From assembly GCA_038501625.1 (NCBI GenBank), contig JAZAYU010000033.1, positions 5,880,509-5,944,508 on the forward strand: DNA of 64,000 bases, written 5' to 3'. Below are positions 50,298-62,470 of this stretch, in pieces. Origin of the DNA: Corbicula japonica (Eukaryota > Mollusca > Bivalvia > Venerida > Cyrenidae). Below the pieces are notes generated by a model. That model saw nothing but the letters and a program-made list of their open reading frames with translations. It was not told the DNA's origin and searched no databases. Every line of letters begins with the position of its first letter. The first letter of the stretch is position 1. The position numbers were made by a program, and so were the translations under genes.

Positions 50298-53227
50298 TAA
50301 TATGTTTTATACTACAACTGCTAACGAGTGTTTTGTTTAGAATTTTACCAGATTACCTCTGCAGTGCCATGTTTTATAGTGCTTGGGTGTTCTGAATTAT
50401 GAAGAAGAGGTCATGAGCGAAATATTGTCAGTATAATTATACCTTTCAGTAGGCATATGATAGGCTACATAATAAAGCTTCACACAAACCATGGACAAAA
50501 TATACTTTATTTTTCATTGTTTTACATTTGTTTAGAGATTATTTTGATCATGTGATTCCCAATAGTGATGTTGTTTCTTCATGATTGAAAAAAAGATGAA
50601 TTCGTTAAATATTTATCGCTTATAATGAGTATTTCTTTAAATCACCAAAAATATTCTGCAAAAAGCGAGTGTTTTAAATATAGAATCAAGTGTACTCTCT
50701 ATAACTCAGTAAGACAAAGTTAATATAAATTCAAAGTTAATCAATTGCAAAATATGTACTAAAAGCAAACTTTGGACATCACTGAATACATGTAAGGCAA
50801 AGGCAACTGAACTACACGATCACGTGAGAACTCGTTATTTTTTTTACAAAGATATGTTTTCATAATCAGTTATTATTTTGCTAGACCATATTTACAACAG
50901 CCTCTGAAAGAAGGCTGACCCTGGCTAACGTGACAACGGAGTACAAATGCTAGACGTTTAAAATTGTCTATACAGATGTACACATGTGTAAATTATTAAA
51001 AGCTTCTCTTAATTGCAAAGACATGTATATGTACTTAAATCATGCCAATGTTTGAAACGCGATGTGCACCAACGTAAACTTTGACATCAAACTCGCCAAT
51101 AACTACATTTTGTTCAAACTATTTTGTTCAAACTATTTTGTTCAATACTACTTGCATGAGTTGAATATGTTGAAAACAACAGATACGTCAATGATTTTAA
51201 TTTCAATCTGAAATGTGAATGAGAACACATTTTTCTAGCGCCGCGATCTGACGTCGAACTTTCGGTTACATTTAACTCGTTATCTTCTAACAATATCTAA
51301 ATATCGTTGTGTATAAAATTTGTTTTGTAGATCTAATTATTTTGTATCATTTTAGAAAAAAAAGCAAAATAAATTTTTGGTTATAATTGAAAAAGTTATT
51401 GTCCACAGTAATAATATTACTTCGAAGAAGTTCGATTAGAAACGTTTATTTTTGGTGTGCGCCATTAATCATACCTGAACTATTTGCAATTACTAAAATA
51501 TACGCATATATTTAAAATTATTCAGCATTCGTTCAGATTTAATCATTTATGACAAAATATTGAGATAAAATTATTTTCCAATCAGACGTCGGGATTTTAA
51601 GATACGTTTTATCTGGGAGTTTTGGGATAACTCTGTAATTTTTCTACGAGAAGAGTTCAAATAAGAAGGCAACTGTTAACAAACAATGAGAACATAGATA
51701 TCTCAATCCTACCATATTATGATACAACTTTCAGAAGTGTCTAACAAACGACCGCAAAATAATTATCTAAATCCCAACATGTGATAAACAGTTTCAGACT
51801 TTTGAGACGTGTTCATAATCTTTTCGAGGTTTCCTTTCAAAACTAGAAAAAAGGGACGAATCGAGATTTTTGCACGTTTTGAATGTTGTTTTTTTTTTGA
51901 GCGGCATACTTAGAAATAGTCACAAGGGAAACGATCTGGCAAAAATGGAGAGCGAGGAAACCGGACATCTTCCTGTTTTATATATTTATTTGCGAACAAT
52001 GGCCGCTCTATGTGACGCAAGATTGTTATGCAACCACCGGACACCATGGAGATAAGTTGCTGGTAAACGAATTTCGAAATTTTTTTTAGCTCCTGGAGAT
52101 CTTGCAACTTGAAAACTGTGAGTAGCCGGACTTTGATTAGTAAAGAAAATTTTTTACTTTACTTTTTGAAGCTCATGGTGCGATTTTCTAAGCCGAGTCA
52201 TTTGCTTTCTTTGTTCAAATTGGTTGCCTATACTTTGGTGCGTGTATTTCTATGCTTTCGATTGGGCTCGAAAAACCTGAACCCAGTGATAATATTGTCG
52301 GAAGATCTTTGTATTAAGTTAAATATTTCAACACTTGTCCGAGAAAATGTGTTCATCTGTAAGAAGATGGGGTGTTCATCTGGCATATCCTTCTAATTTT
52401 TTTAAAATCACGTCTCAGAGTTTTATGAGCAGCTCCTTCCAGCGCATTGAGCTATATGCCTAGTTGCATTGGTAGCAATATAACACTTTATTTTTTGCAA
52501 CTATTTTAGACGAAGTTTCAATTTTCGGACGACGTGCCTGATAGAAATCATTTAAAGAATCTAAACCACATGTAAATTTCTTACACCACCATGTTATAGA
52601 TGAAAAAAAAAGTTCATTTTTTTACATAAACACCACATATTTTATTAAATATGTATTTCGCCTTTATACCAAAAATACAGCGGTTCTTAAGAATGGATCG
52701 TATTATGTATGTCAGTGAAAGAGACCTTTTCCCAACCACTTTAGCTTTAGTGTACACGAAAAGAAAGTGTTAATGGAGCTATTGCGAAAGATAGACAGGA
52801 TATAATAAAACATGTATGGTAGATCAATTATTGAACAACCCTCTAAATGAAACATGTGCCCATTTCGATACATGTTCCTATTAATAGTTTCATGCGAGTC
52901 AGGGTTAAAAGCCACAAATTTGGCTATGTGCATTCATACTAGAACACATCCTCTATTTTGATAAGTATTTTAATTTGTATTTCTACTGAATCTGATTCTT
53001 TTAAATTAGTTGAAAGATTTATTCTATAGCGGAACAGAAACTCTGTCAAATGTGGCCTAGACATAAAGATATGAGCTTCATCAAGACCCTGTTGTCATTA
53101 GCAATATTATTTTAATTTTGATGAAGAATTATTAGGAAGTGGCAAAGTTATAGCCTATGTTAACTTTTTATGACAGATGGATGGACTTATTGCCTTTTCT
53201 GTAGACTTGATCTGTCCTATTTACTAA
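50298..53227. other. AT-rich spacer, no gene recognised
   Basis: A partial exon copy lies at 50530-50560 (see 48776-48986). At 51940-52130 a less AT-rich patch holds TGTGACGCAA and CAACCACCGGACACCATGG, followed by a donor-like ACTGTGAGTAG (52119-52125); it could be a first exon of an unlocated plus-strand gene, but nothing confirms this. Confidence 0.4.
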
Positions 53228-55090
53228 CTAGAATGTTGTGTTCCGCGAAACACATGTGTCGCCTGCATGGAAATAATTGAAACGTGGGCCTATGTTTAAT
53301 CATATATAATAAATTTTTTTTATTTAAGTTGATTTCAATACTACATCACTGAACACATGTGTCATCTAAAATGCATTTAAAGGGGAATAACTGAAACCTG
53401 AGTTATCATATTCAAAAATTGGTTTGTAAATGCAGACTTTCTGCAATCACCGAACTGTGATTACGGATAAAGCTGTGTTGCACAAAAATAAGTAGTGCAC
53501 GACTCTTGTCGTCACAGATGGCATTCTTCATACTGATGATATATTCTAAGTATGAAGTGAATAGGACAAGTACTTTCAAAGTTATAGGCAACATTAAGTT
53601 TCAGGTTAAAGTTGCATTGGAAAGGGGCATAACTCAAAAAATATTGAAACTGGAGTTATCATTCTTGTTGTCATAGATGGCATTGTTCATGCTGATGATA
53701 TATTCCAAGTATGAAGTGAATAAGACAAGTACTTTCAAAGTTATAGGCAACATTAAGTTTCAGGTAAAAGTTGCATTGGAAAGGGGCATAACTAAAAAAA
53801 TATTGAAACTGGAGTTATCATTCTTGTCGTCACAGATGGTTTAAGTGAAAAGGATAGGTTCTTTCACAGTTATAGGCAACATTAAGTTTCATGTTAAAGT
53901 GGTACTTGAAAGGGGCATAACTCAAAACATATTGGAACTGGAGTTATCATTCTTGTTGGCACAGATGGGGTTGTTTATGCTGATGATATATTTTAAGTAT
54001 GAAGTGAATAGGACAAGTTCTTTCAAAGTTATAGACGACATTAAGTTTCATGTTAAAATTACATTTGAAAGGGGCATAACTCATAAAATAGTGAGAGTAG
54101 TTATTGTTTTGTTGTCACTGATTGCTTTGTTCATCCTGATGATATATTCCAAGTATGAAGTGAATAGGACAAGAACTTTCAAAGTTATAGGCAACATTAA
54201 GTTTCATGTTAAAGTTGCATTTGAAAGGGGCATAACTCATAAAATAGTGATAGAGGAGCTATCGTTCTTGTTGTCACGAATCGCTGTGTTCATGCTGATG
54301 ATATATTCCAAGTCTGAAGTGAATAGGTCAAGTACTTTCAAAGTTATAGGTCACATTAAGTTTCATGTTAAAGTTTCATTTGAAAGGGGCATAACTCATA
54401 AAATAGTGATAGAGGAGCTATCGTTCTTGTTGTCACGGATCGCTGTGTTCATGCTGATGATATATTCCAAGTATAAAGCGAATAGGACAGGTAGTTTTAA
54501 AGTTATAGGCCACATTAAGTTTCATGTTAAAGTTGCATTTGAAAGGGGTATAACTCATAAAATAGTGACAGAGGAGTTATCGTTCTTGTTGTCACGGATC
54601 GATGTGTTCATGCTGATGATATATTCCAAGTATGAAGTGAATAGGACAAGTACTTTCAAAGTAATAGGTCACATTAAGTTTCATGTTAAAGTTGCATTTG
54701 AAAGGGGCATAACTCATAAAATAGTGAAAGAGGAGTTATCGTTCTTGTTGTCACGAATCGCTGTGTTCATGCTGATGATATATTCCAAGTATGAAGTGAA
54801 TAGGACAAGTACTTTCAAAGTAATAGGTCACATTGAGTTTCATGTTAAAGTTGCATTTGAAAGGGGCATAACTCATAAAATAGTGAAAGCGGAGTTATCG
54901 TTATTGTTGTCACGGATCGCTGTGTTCATGCTGATGATATATTCCAAGTATGAAGTGAATAGGACAAGTACTTTCAAAGTTATAGGCCACATTAAGTTTC
55001 ATGTTAAAGCTTGGGGACTACCTGACGACGACGCCGACGGACAATGGGATCCATATGTGTCTACCTGCTACCGCAGGCGACACAAAAAGC
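53228..55090 (-). mobile_element. Helitron-like (HINE-type) element 4
   Basis: Minus-oriented partner of element 3. 3' end at the left: CTAG (53228-53231), palindrome GTGTTCCGCGAAACAC with one mismatch (53238-53253), CATGTGTCGCCTGC; 5' end at the right: GCAGGCGACACA (55073-55084) next to a GACGACGACGCCGAC run. In between lie about ten tandem units, most with a 159-bp period (GAAGTGAATAGGACAAGTAC, GAAAGGGGCATAACTCA). Because 159 is 3 x 53, the plus strand stays open from 53845 to 55098 as a 53-residue repeat (FERGITHKIV, RIAVFMLMIYSKYEVNRT, GHIKFHVKV). The frame has no ATG before 53965, and the codon changes between units are mostly amino-acid changing, so a real protein is doubtful. Confidence 0.85.
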
Positions 55091-55330
55091 ATGGATAATT
55101 TGGAAGTATTTATATTTAATCATTTAACTTCATAAGTTTACAGTAGATACTGTGTAACAAACATTCAATTCATTTATCTAACTGATTTATCTAAATATTC
55201 AACATTATTGACAAACAGTACTAAGATGAGTCTTTGTGCAAAATCTAATTCCATTCCATTCCATACCTTCATCTCGGTTTTTCCATCTGTTATTCATTTT
55301 ATCATTGTTTTGCAAAATGTTTTGTTTTAA

Positions 55331-55507
55331 CCCTTTCCTCCATTTTTACGCATGTGCAATCAGTGCACTGGTCGCATTTTTGTCAGAAATAACCTAAAGA
55401 ATAAAAAACAAACAGTTTAGATCCTGATCAGACAGCACGGATGTGCCAGATGATCTGGATCTACACTGTTCGCCCATGCAAAAAAGGTGAGTCTATGGAG
55501 GAAAGGG
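55331..55507. mobile_element. Intact TTAA-type MITE
   Basis: 177 bp flanked by TTAA on both sides (55327-55330, 55508-55511). Ends CCCTTTCCTCCAT / CTATGGAGGAAAGGG; inside AACAGTTTAGATCCTGATCAG faces GATCTGGATCTACACTGTTCG. Confidence 0.88.
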
Positions 55508-55537
55508 TTAAGTAATTCACTGACAGCCAAAACAATT

Positions 55538-55681
55538 GCCCAATGTTATAAAACTGAGTATTGAAACCAGTCTCAAATCTCAAGCATCTGATTGGATGAA
55601 ATGGTGACCAGTCGCCATTTCAGCCAATCAGATGCTTGAGATTTGAGACTGGTTTCCAAGCTCAGTTTTATAACCTTGGGC
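55538..55681. mobile_element. Palindromic MITE (reference copy)
   Basis: 144 bp, nearly a perfect palindrome: GCCCAATGTTATAAAACTGAG, CCAGTCTCAAATCTCAAGCA, TCTGATTGGATGAAATGG, then CGACTGG-type centre and the complement. The family recurs at 19.3, 27.8, 30.2, 30.9, 47.3 and 61.2 kb. Confidence 0.88.
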
Positions 55682-55918
55682 AAATGTTTCTCAAACTTTT
55701 CTCACAAAGTAATCTTCACAGAAGTTACAGATTTAACAAACTATCATCAAGTTTTCACTTGCAAGATGTGAGCCTTTGTGACAATAGCAACCTTGCAATA
55801 TGGATTCTCATAACTTGCTAAGTCAACTGCAGTTTACATCTAACTTGTAAACTTCACAAGCCAAACACTGCAAGTTTTCACCGATAAAGGAGATTACGTG
55901 AATGTTTCTTTAGGCACG

Positions 55919-56326
55919 TTATTCCTTCTGCTCCTTTGCTAGTTTCTTTTTGGCCTGATTTTCTTTCAGTTTAAGTTTCTTCCATGCCTCGTCTTTAATT
56001 TGTTGGCGAACCCTCAACGAGGCTTCATGAGGGCACATTTCTTTGATTTTACTTTCCATAGCAGTCTTCATATTAATATCATCTGGTATATGTACATAGC
56101 GTATTGATTTACCGTTCACAAAGAAACTGTCGAAGCGTTTAGTGCCCGTTGGGGATTTATATGTTACATTATGCAGCGTTATGTTCATATAGCCATCCAC
56201 TTTAGTCACTTTCCCTATGATTTCCTTCTCATCCCTGAGCTCAATGGTTGTTCGTTTCCCCTCTACACACTTCAGCAAACACAGCATGGTGTTCATAAGG
56301 AAAAACTTTTCCCTTGCGGTATCCAT
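55919..56326 (-). CDS. LSM10: U7 snRNA-associated Sm-like protein LSm10
   Basis: LSm10 joins LSm11 and five Sm proteins in the U7 snRNP ring, which cuts the 3' end of replication-dependent histone pre-mRNA in the nucleus. The 135-residue frame starts at ATG 56326 and shows the Sm fold: Sm1 TTIELRDEKEIIGKVTKVDG (26-45), YMNITL (46-51), and an Sm2 motif FFVNGKSIRYVHIPDDIN (68-85) very close to vertebrate LSm10. Residues 100-135 are a charged, Lys/Glu-rich, probably helical tail with a different sequence from the human tail (human protein 123 residues). The coding exon is intact; ATTTTTTAG sits 13 bp before the ATG, so a 5' UTR intron is likely. The neighbouring C15orf40 homologue is on the same strand, too far for operon-like transcription. 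Confidence 0.93.
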   Translation of the reverse strand: MDTAREKFFLMNTMLCLLKCVEGKRTTIELRDEKEIIGKVTKVDGYMNITLHNVTYKSPTGTKRFDSFFVNGKSIRYVHIPDDINMKTAMESKIKEMCPHEASLRVRQQIKDEAWKKLKLKENQAKKKLAKEQKE

Positions 56327-58100
56327 TTTCTTGGTTTCTAAAAAAATTCATCAACAGTAACTTTAATACAAAATAATGAGTAAATTAATAATTTCCTTAT
56401 AACTATAATATTAAATTTCGGGGGATGAAATTTCACAGAAAATACACAAATGACATATTTGCAGGGACATAAATTCACAGCGTGATGCAGTTGTATTTCT
56501 CTCACAAGATATGATTTTCAATGGTTTGATTTTGCTAAGGATTGATTCAAGCACGAAATACATATTTATTTCACCCTTGTGATAAATAATAATGCTTGAG
56601 TATTAGACTATCTACTCCATACTGATAGTATTCAACAAATTAACAGTTATATTTTGCAATGAACTGAAGGACATTCTTAAAAAAGATTTATGTCATCTGT
56701 GATGTATTTTTAATGTTTATGGAAATGAAAATAAATTTCCGACAGGTTTATTTTGATTTATAACAACACAAATATACCTGGGGTAAAGTTTATAGCTCCA
56801 TAAATACCAGTCTGACTTTTTGGTGATTTTATATCCTTTAATGGTCTTTATTCCCAATCAAAACAAGAGATCATTGCAAAACTGCCACAAAAAAGTCCTC
56901 TAGAGAGCGGACATGGCTAATTTAATGAAGTTTTAGCTTATAACTGGTAATAACCCTCAAGAGTAAACAATGAGACCTGATTCTCGAACTAAGCAGAGAT
57001 CTTCTGATCGTAATATTTTAGTCAAGTTTAGTGAAGAAGGATTTCCAATATCTTGCACAGACATACCTTATTAAGTCAAATATTGGCAAATAATTGGCCA
57101 TAACTCAAGAGAGACACAAGCAAATCTGTATGGTTATAAAACTTTAATTAGATGTGGCCCAAAAATTCTGATTAGGAACAATGATGTCTGGATAAAGTCA
57201 TTTCAAGTTATAGGAGACATTTAATTTAATCATTGCATTAAATGGCCATAACTCCAGAGCAACTGTTAAAGTTTAGCAATACATGTAATGTATAACTTGT
57301 TGACTTGAGCAATGTGGCTTGTAATTGATTTGTACTTGGCAATATGCCTATCAGCATTGAAGCATTCTGACCAATTTTGGTGAAGAATGGATAAAGGTTT
57401 TCCGAGTTAGAGAACTGACCGTGCAAATTTGGTAAATATTAGCAATTAAAGGGCAATAACTAACAATATATATTATGCTGGTGAAGACTTGATTAGTATC
57501 CAAGTTAAAGAGCGGACAGCTGACTGTCTGAAGTCCAGTGGAAATGATAACATAAAAATAACAATAATACATCAAGTCAAGACATTTAGGTATCTTGTTT
57601 TCTAAGTTGTGTCAAAGTTCCAAGGTGAGAGAACTGACAGGTGCTAACAAAAACATTACCAATATTAAAACACAGAACTGAATATTAAGATTACTCTGGA
57701 ATTAAAACTATAAGCTATTTGTTCATTTCGACATTTAATCAATGAAAACCTCAACAACTCAAAAAATTTCATGATCTACTTCATTGTTTTCACAGTTACA
57801 CCGCTAACATTCCCAATTCAGGGTGTTTAGGTTACATTCTGTAAACTGAGGAAAACACAAATTACCCAAGTAGGAAAATACACAAATTACCAAAGTATGG
57901 ACCTTAAACTTACATTTTTTATGTTCTGTCAAGTGAAGTTTCAACAGGATTGTCAGTTGTTTTCTCAAGCTCTGCACATCACATTCAGGCTACCATGTAT
58001 TAGCTTGGACTTTGTGATTTCTAGGTGCAGTTTCTCCAGCACATCTTTTAATTTAATGTAGGTTACTCTATGTCACTATTACAGTGTTGTTGTGTGATGA
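56327..58100. other. Spacer between LSM10 and C15orf40 genes
   Basis: AT-rich. Bases about 57090-57460 hold three decayed units sharing GGCCATAACTC / GGGCAATAACT and GAAGAATGGATAAAGG, the worn remains of a bivalve tandem-core element. The LSM10 first exon should lie here but was not located. Confidence 0.45.
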
Positions 58101-58190
58101 CTACTGTATGACATCTATGCGAAGTTTCTCAAGAACATCTTCTACACTGCTGTCTGATACTATCACAGTCTTACTGCGGGATTTTGATCC
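58101..58190 (-). CDS. C15orf40 homologue, last exon
   Basis: [20 protein letters not shown] to DVIQ and TAG. Acceptor TTTCTTACAG. Confidence 0.93.
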   Translation of the reverse strand, partial: GSKSRSKTVIVSDSSVEDVLEKLRIDVIQ

Positions 58191-61071
58191 CTGTAAGAAA
58201 TTAAGGCAAGCCTCTTCAATTTAAGGGAAACAAAACTAGAAATCATTTTATATTTTAATTCTAATACAAATAAATAAAGGAAGACATATATCAATTAACA
58301 TTAAGAAGTGTTTTTTTAATCTGAAAGTCAAAAACTGTTTGTCAGTGGAAAATGCATACTTTCACTTTTGTGTATAGGTAATCTGTATATGTTTAATCAG
58401 CCATGAAATTTTCTAATCGTACATTAATAGATAATACATAAACAGTTCTGCCAACAACATATCTATAATTTGCAAATCTTCCTACCAGACTCCTAATACT
58501 GCTGAAAATACACGAAGCCTTATGAACCTGATTGTTTTGAAACTTAAATTTTCATAAATTACTGTCATTTGTACGTACTGTGTAGAAAACTCATTTCAGC
58601 ATGCAAATAATAACATTGGTAAAATACCGGTAAACAAGATATTACACAACCCCTCAATTTAATTTTCACAAAACCATGACAATAAACAGAACATTGTATT
58701 TAAGTCATATTCTTTCAATATTGTGTGTGAGCCCTGTTAACCCTATAAGGTCCATGAAGAATAATTCTTCAGGTACATGTATTTGGAAAATTATTACTTG
58801 GAGTCTAGTTGGAAAAGTTGCAGAAATCACATTGTAGTGATGGACTATCACTGATGGACTATCACTAGTATGTTCATTCCTTAAGTTCTGACAACATTTC
58901 AAGAAAGGGGTTCATATGCCGTTTGTCCATATTTTTGGGGGTTTAACAGACTAATTTTACACTGGCGCTCTTAATAATTGTGTTGCAAATGTTGTTTTTT
59001 TTTCACCAACTGCAGTCACTTGTGTTTTACCGAATTACAAGACAAAATTTGAAGTGGTCACTATTTACCACACATACTGCCGCCATGTGCAACAGATATT
59101 GACCCTCTGAATCTTACTGACGCTTTCTCATATTTTCGGGACTTTTGATTGGATGTTAATTATAACCATGAGAAACCCACATTATTTGATTGTGTTCACT
59201 AGAAACATCGAGAAGAATTACATCCAGACATAGTGTGAGCACATGTCTAAAAATTTTAACACAAATTGTTTAGTTTAGGGACTGAAACAGGAAAGCAGTC
59301 AAACAGAGAAATTGATTTTTATTAACAAATATGATTGTGACTATAAGAATTAATCAAAGTTTTATACTTTTTTAAATGATATTAGATTGCAACAGTCTAT
59401 AAAAAGTAAGCAACTTAACTTAAGCTTGGAAGTTGGTCTCTAATATTGTACTTATTGGACTATTATTACCTGTTAACATTTAGAGTTGTGTTATTTTACA
59501 ACCCTTTAGCGTACACGAGACGTTCATAATTGATTTTCAATTGAATTGTCACCTTCAACCTGTATTAATAGCATTGCATACACTTCAAGCTCTGAAGCGA
59601 CACAGATTTATGCAAATTACGCAAGGGGAAAAACTCTCCTCCAACCATAAGGGGAGGGAAAACAATTTAAGTTGATATTTTCTGTTATGTTTTTTTATAT
59701 TATTGGATTTTTAGAAAAATATAGATGTTTTTGGATTAAAGTAAGCATCTGTTATTAATTTTAGCAAATATATTTCAAGATGTCCTATAAACATGAAGGT
59801 AAAGTGATTATCAAAACATTGAGTAGTATTTCGGATGACTAGACAGATTGTGTGCGTGCGCATATGACATTTGATGACATCACGAAAATATGGGAAACCC
59901 CTAAAATATGAGAAAGAGGCATACAGTAGCAATCAAGAGCTATTAGGAGAATTAATCTTGAAGATGAAAAGTTGACTACAAGTCTTTCATATAAATGTGT
60001 TGTTATGTTGAAAAATGCACTTGAAGTTTGGCATATTACATACTGGTGTCATTATAACTGATAAGCATGTGTTGCAACAGTGAATGATTTTGACCATATC
60101 AATCTTTTTTTTTTCCTGTCAGTGAAGTTTCTGGAAATCGATGTAGCCCATGTCCAAAATTTGGACTTTTTTGTTCAGTTCAATTTTCAACTAGTCTTGG
60201 AAGTAGGGAAAGAGGGTTTGTCCAGCCTGCATATAAATGGTCACCTGAGATTTTCTAACACACAGAAACCTGCAACCATCACCCCTAACAGGATGGTGTT
60301 TAGTTATAAAGACAGACTACCTTGTCAATTGTCACCTGTGACTTTTTAACCCCCAGGACCTTTGACAGGTATCTCACAAGTTCTGTGTTTGCCTCCCCGT
60401 CGACTGGTGGTGCTGCAATCTGTATACCAACAGTCTCGTTGATTTCTAAAAACAAACTAATAACTAGATAACAAAGTCATAATAAGAGGTCTAACAACAA
60501 AGTCATAACTAGAGATATACCGGTAACAACAAAGTCATAATTAGAGCATTTGCATTTAATTTGTTCATTTTAGGAGCTAAATATTTTTTATTCAAAGAAA
60601 ACTAGAATGTGTCCTTGGACACTGATGCCCACACTGCTGCAACAACATTTGTTAAAACAAAGGGCCATAACTCTGCTAAAAATGGTCGCAGGAAAAATCC
60701 TTTTTATTACGATCATCTACACATCCTGCTTGATCATCTGTGCAAATTTGAAAGAAATCCACCTGATAGTTTAGGAGGAGTTGATGCCACAAGATTTGGG
60801 GGATGGACGAGTGCAACCCTATAAAAGTATGCATACTATTTTGTGGGGGCATAAAAAGGCAGAATCTCATCCCTGAGAGCTTTGAACAAAGGTCACAAAC
60901 TAAGAGACAGACTAACATATATATGTGTGTGGATATATACAATTCGGAGAGCACTATACCTGTCACAGAATTTGCTTTAGCTCCTGGTTTTGCAAGCACT
61001 TTAATCTCCACTCCCAATTTACCACTGGTGACAGCCTCAACTTTGTCCTGTGATGTTTTACTTACAGCTTC
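58101..61071 (-). CDS. UPF0235 (YggU/DUF167) protein, C15orf40 homologue
   Basis: Exons 61071-60960, 60445-60321 and 58190-58101 join in phase to 108 residues, TAG at 58103-58101. The DUF167 signature is clear: [65 protein letters not shown], in the order seen in bacterial YggU and human C15orf40. The biochemical role of the family is unknown; the human protein is small and soluble. Splice sites: acceptors TTTTTCCAG, TTTTTAG and TTCTTACAG; donors GTATAG and GTAGTC. The N-terminus is uncertain: either an upstream exon joins at 61071, or translation starts at ATG 61092, which is in frame ([12 protein letters not shown]). The 2.1-kb last intron has no recognised repeat. Confidence 0.93.
60321..60445 (-). 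CDS. C15orf40 homologue, middle exon
   Basis: [20 protein letters not shown] to QVTIDK, with the completely conserved APPxxGEAN motif. Acceptor TTTTTAG, donor GTAGTC. Confidence 0.95.
60602..60860 (-). mobile_element. HINE-type element, short copy
   Basis: Left end CTAG (60602-60605), GAAT, palindrome GTGTCCTTGGACAC (60609-60622), then one core unit with GGGCCATAACTCTGCT and GAAATCCACCTGATAG. Read from the minus strand it ends hairpin-CATTCTAG, as element 3 does. The 5' end is not defined. It lies in the intron between the first two recognised C15orf40 exons. Confidence 0.65.
60960..61071 (-). CDS. C15orf40 homologue, first recognised exon
   Basis: [20 protein letters not shown] to AKANSVT plus one base; donor GTATAG. 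May extend to an ATG at 61092 if the CAG at 61074-61072 is not used as acceptor. Confidence 0.88.
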
Positions 61072-61188
61072 CTGGAAAAATGCAATTTTCATCAAGCTTT
61101 AACAAATGAAGTGATATAAATAGCAAATTATTGCTGGTATACCTGGAACTGGTCATTTATTGCCTGTTATTTGCAGAACCCAAGATCA

Positions 61189-61356
61189 CAAACCTAAGTT
61201 TGTAAGTAGACCAGTCTCAAATCTCAAGCATCTGATTGGCTGAAATGGTCACAATATGGTGACTGGTCACCATCAATATGGTGACTGGTCACCATTTCAG
61301 CGAATCAGATGCTTGAGATTTGAGACTGGTCTCCAGTTTTAGTTTTATGATCTTGG
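61189..61356. mobile_element. Palindromic MITE
   Basis: CCCAAGATCACAAACC..CAGTCTCAAATCTCAAGCAT..GATTGGCTGAAATGG with its inverse; the centre contains a direct duplication of CAATATGGTGACTGGTCACC. Confidence 0.85.
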
Positions 61357-62470
61357 ACACAGGTCTGTAATCTGCATACCTTACAGGATAGGGACCATTC
61401 CTCAGGTTAAGAAATAATTATTTAGGAAAATTAAAACTTAAGGATTATTTATGCAAAATTAATTGCTTATCATATTACATCAGTATAAGTTTGCCTTTTA
61501 TAAGTATGTTGTGAAGTAGTTCAAATAGTAGTGACACATGATAACTTAAAGGGGAAGTTACCACTTCAACGAGTTATTGTTGATAATTAAAGAAGATAAA
61601 CAGCAGTGATAAAGATTTTCAGGCAACTATATATACACAACATACCATAAAATTCCTTTTAAATCAATGTTTGTTTCCCCAACAGGGAAAGAGTCCCCTT
61701 CCCCTACAATTGGGAAATTTTCGCGTCGTAAAATCTTGAAATGGGGGCCTACCGATATCCAGAGTTACCTCCCATTGAGAGTGGCTTCCCTTGCTGATTG
61801 GGTAGTTCCGGTTTAGAAGCGGTAATAAAGCGTAGCGTTAAAAGTGTAGATAAAAAGTTTCAAAGTGCTTTTGAAGTTAAAATGCATTGTCAAATTAACA
61901 AAAAAAGTGAAACAGGCATATAAGGAAAAGTGAAGTGATCATCTTTGTAAAGTGATTTTCAGTTAATAACTAAATGCATCTTTACCTATTTACGTAACTG
62001 CACGTATCCTTTATGAAAATTTATTTATTGGCTGGCATCGAAATTTTAGCTTTTTTAAGCGTTCACTTAAGTATTCAGCCAATCACCGTTAAGTCATGCA
62101 AACAATGCTTATTAAGAAAAGGGCCTGGTGTTTTATGATCATGTTACGTAATCTAATTAGCAAGACTGGGTTTTTAGCAGCTGGAGGTGTAATAAAGGCC
62201 TTTTGAAGTTTAGTTGTAGATTTGTAAGAGGTCGAAAACGTTGCTTGTTGGGGGGTAAAAGTGTTGTTTTAGGAAAGTGACTTGAGATTAAATATTCTAA
62301 TTAATTGTCACACTGTTGTTTGAGACCCGAGACATTCATTATTTGATATTTGCAACTTAAAGCGCTCCGATCTGAATTTAATAAAAAAGCATTCGGGAAA
62401 GTTTTACCCAAACATATATATTTTTTATTAAATTAATTAAAATTGATTGTAAAACTAAATGAAATAAAAA
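61357..62470. other. Intergenic, no gene recognised
   Basis: No coding exon or repeat family recognised. A first exon or promoter of the C15orf40 gene may be here; candidate ATGs do not join in phase to the acceptor at 61071. Confidence 0.4.

Noticed and set aside
53845..55098. 417-codon open frame as a real repeat protein
   Set aside because: It is the tandem core of a Helitron-like element whose period happens to be 3 x 53; it begins without ATG, and unit-to-unit changes are mostly non-synonymous.
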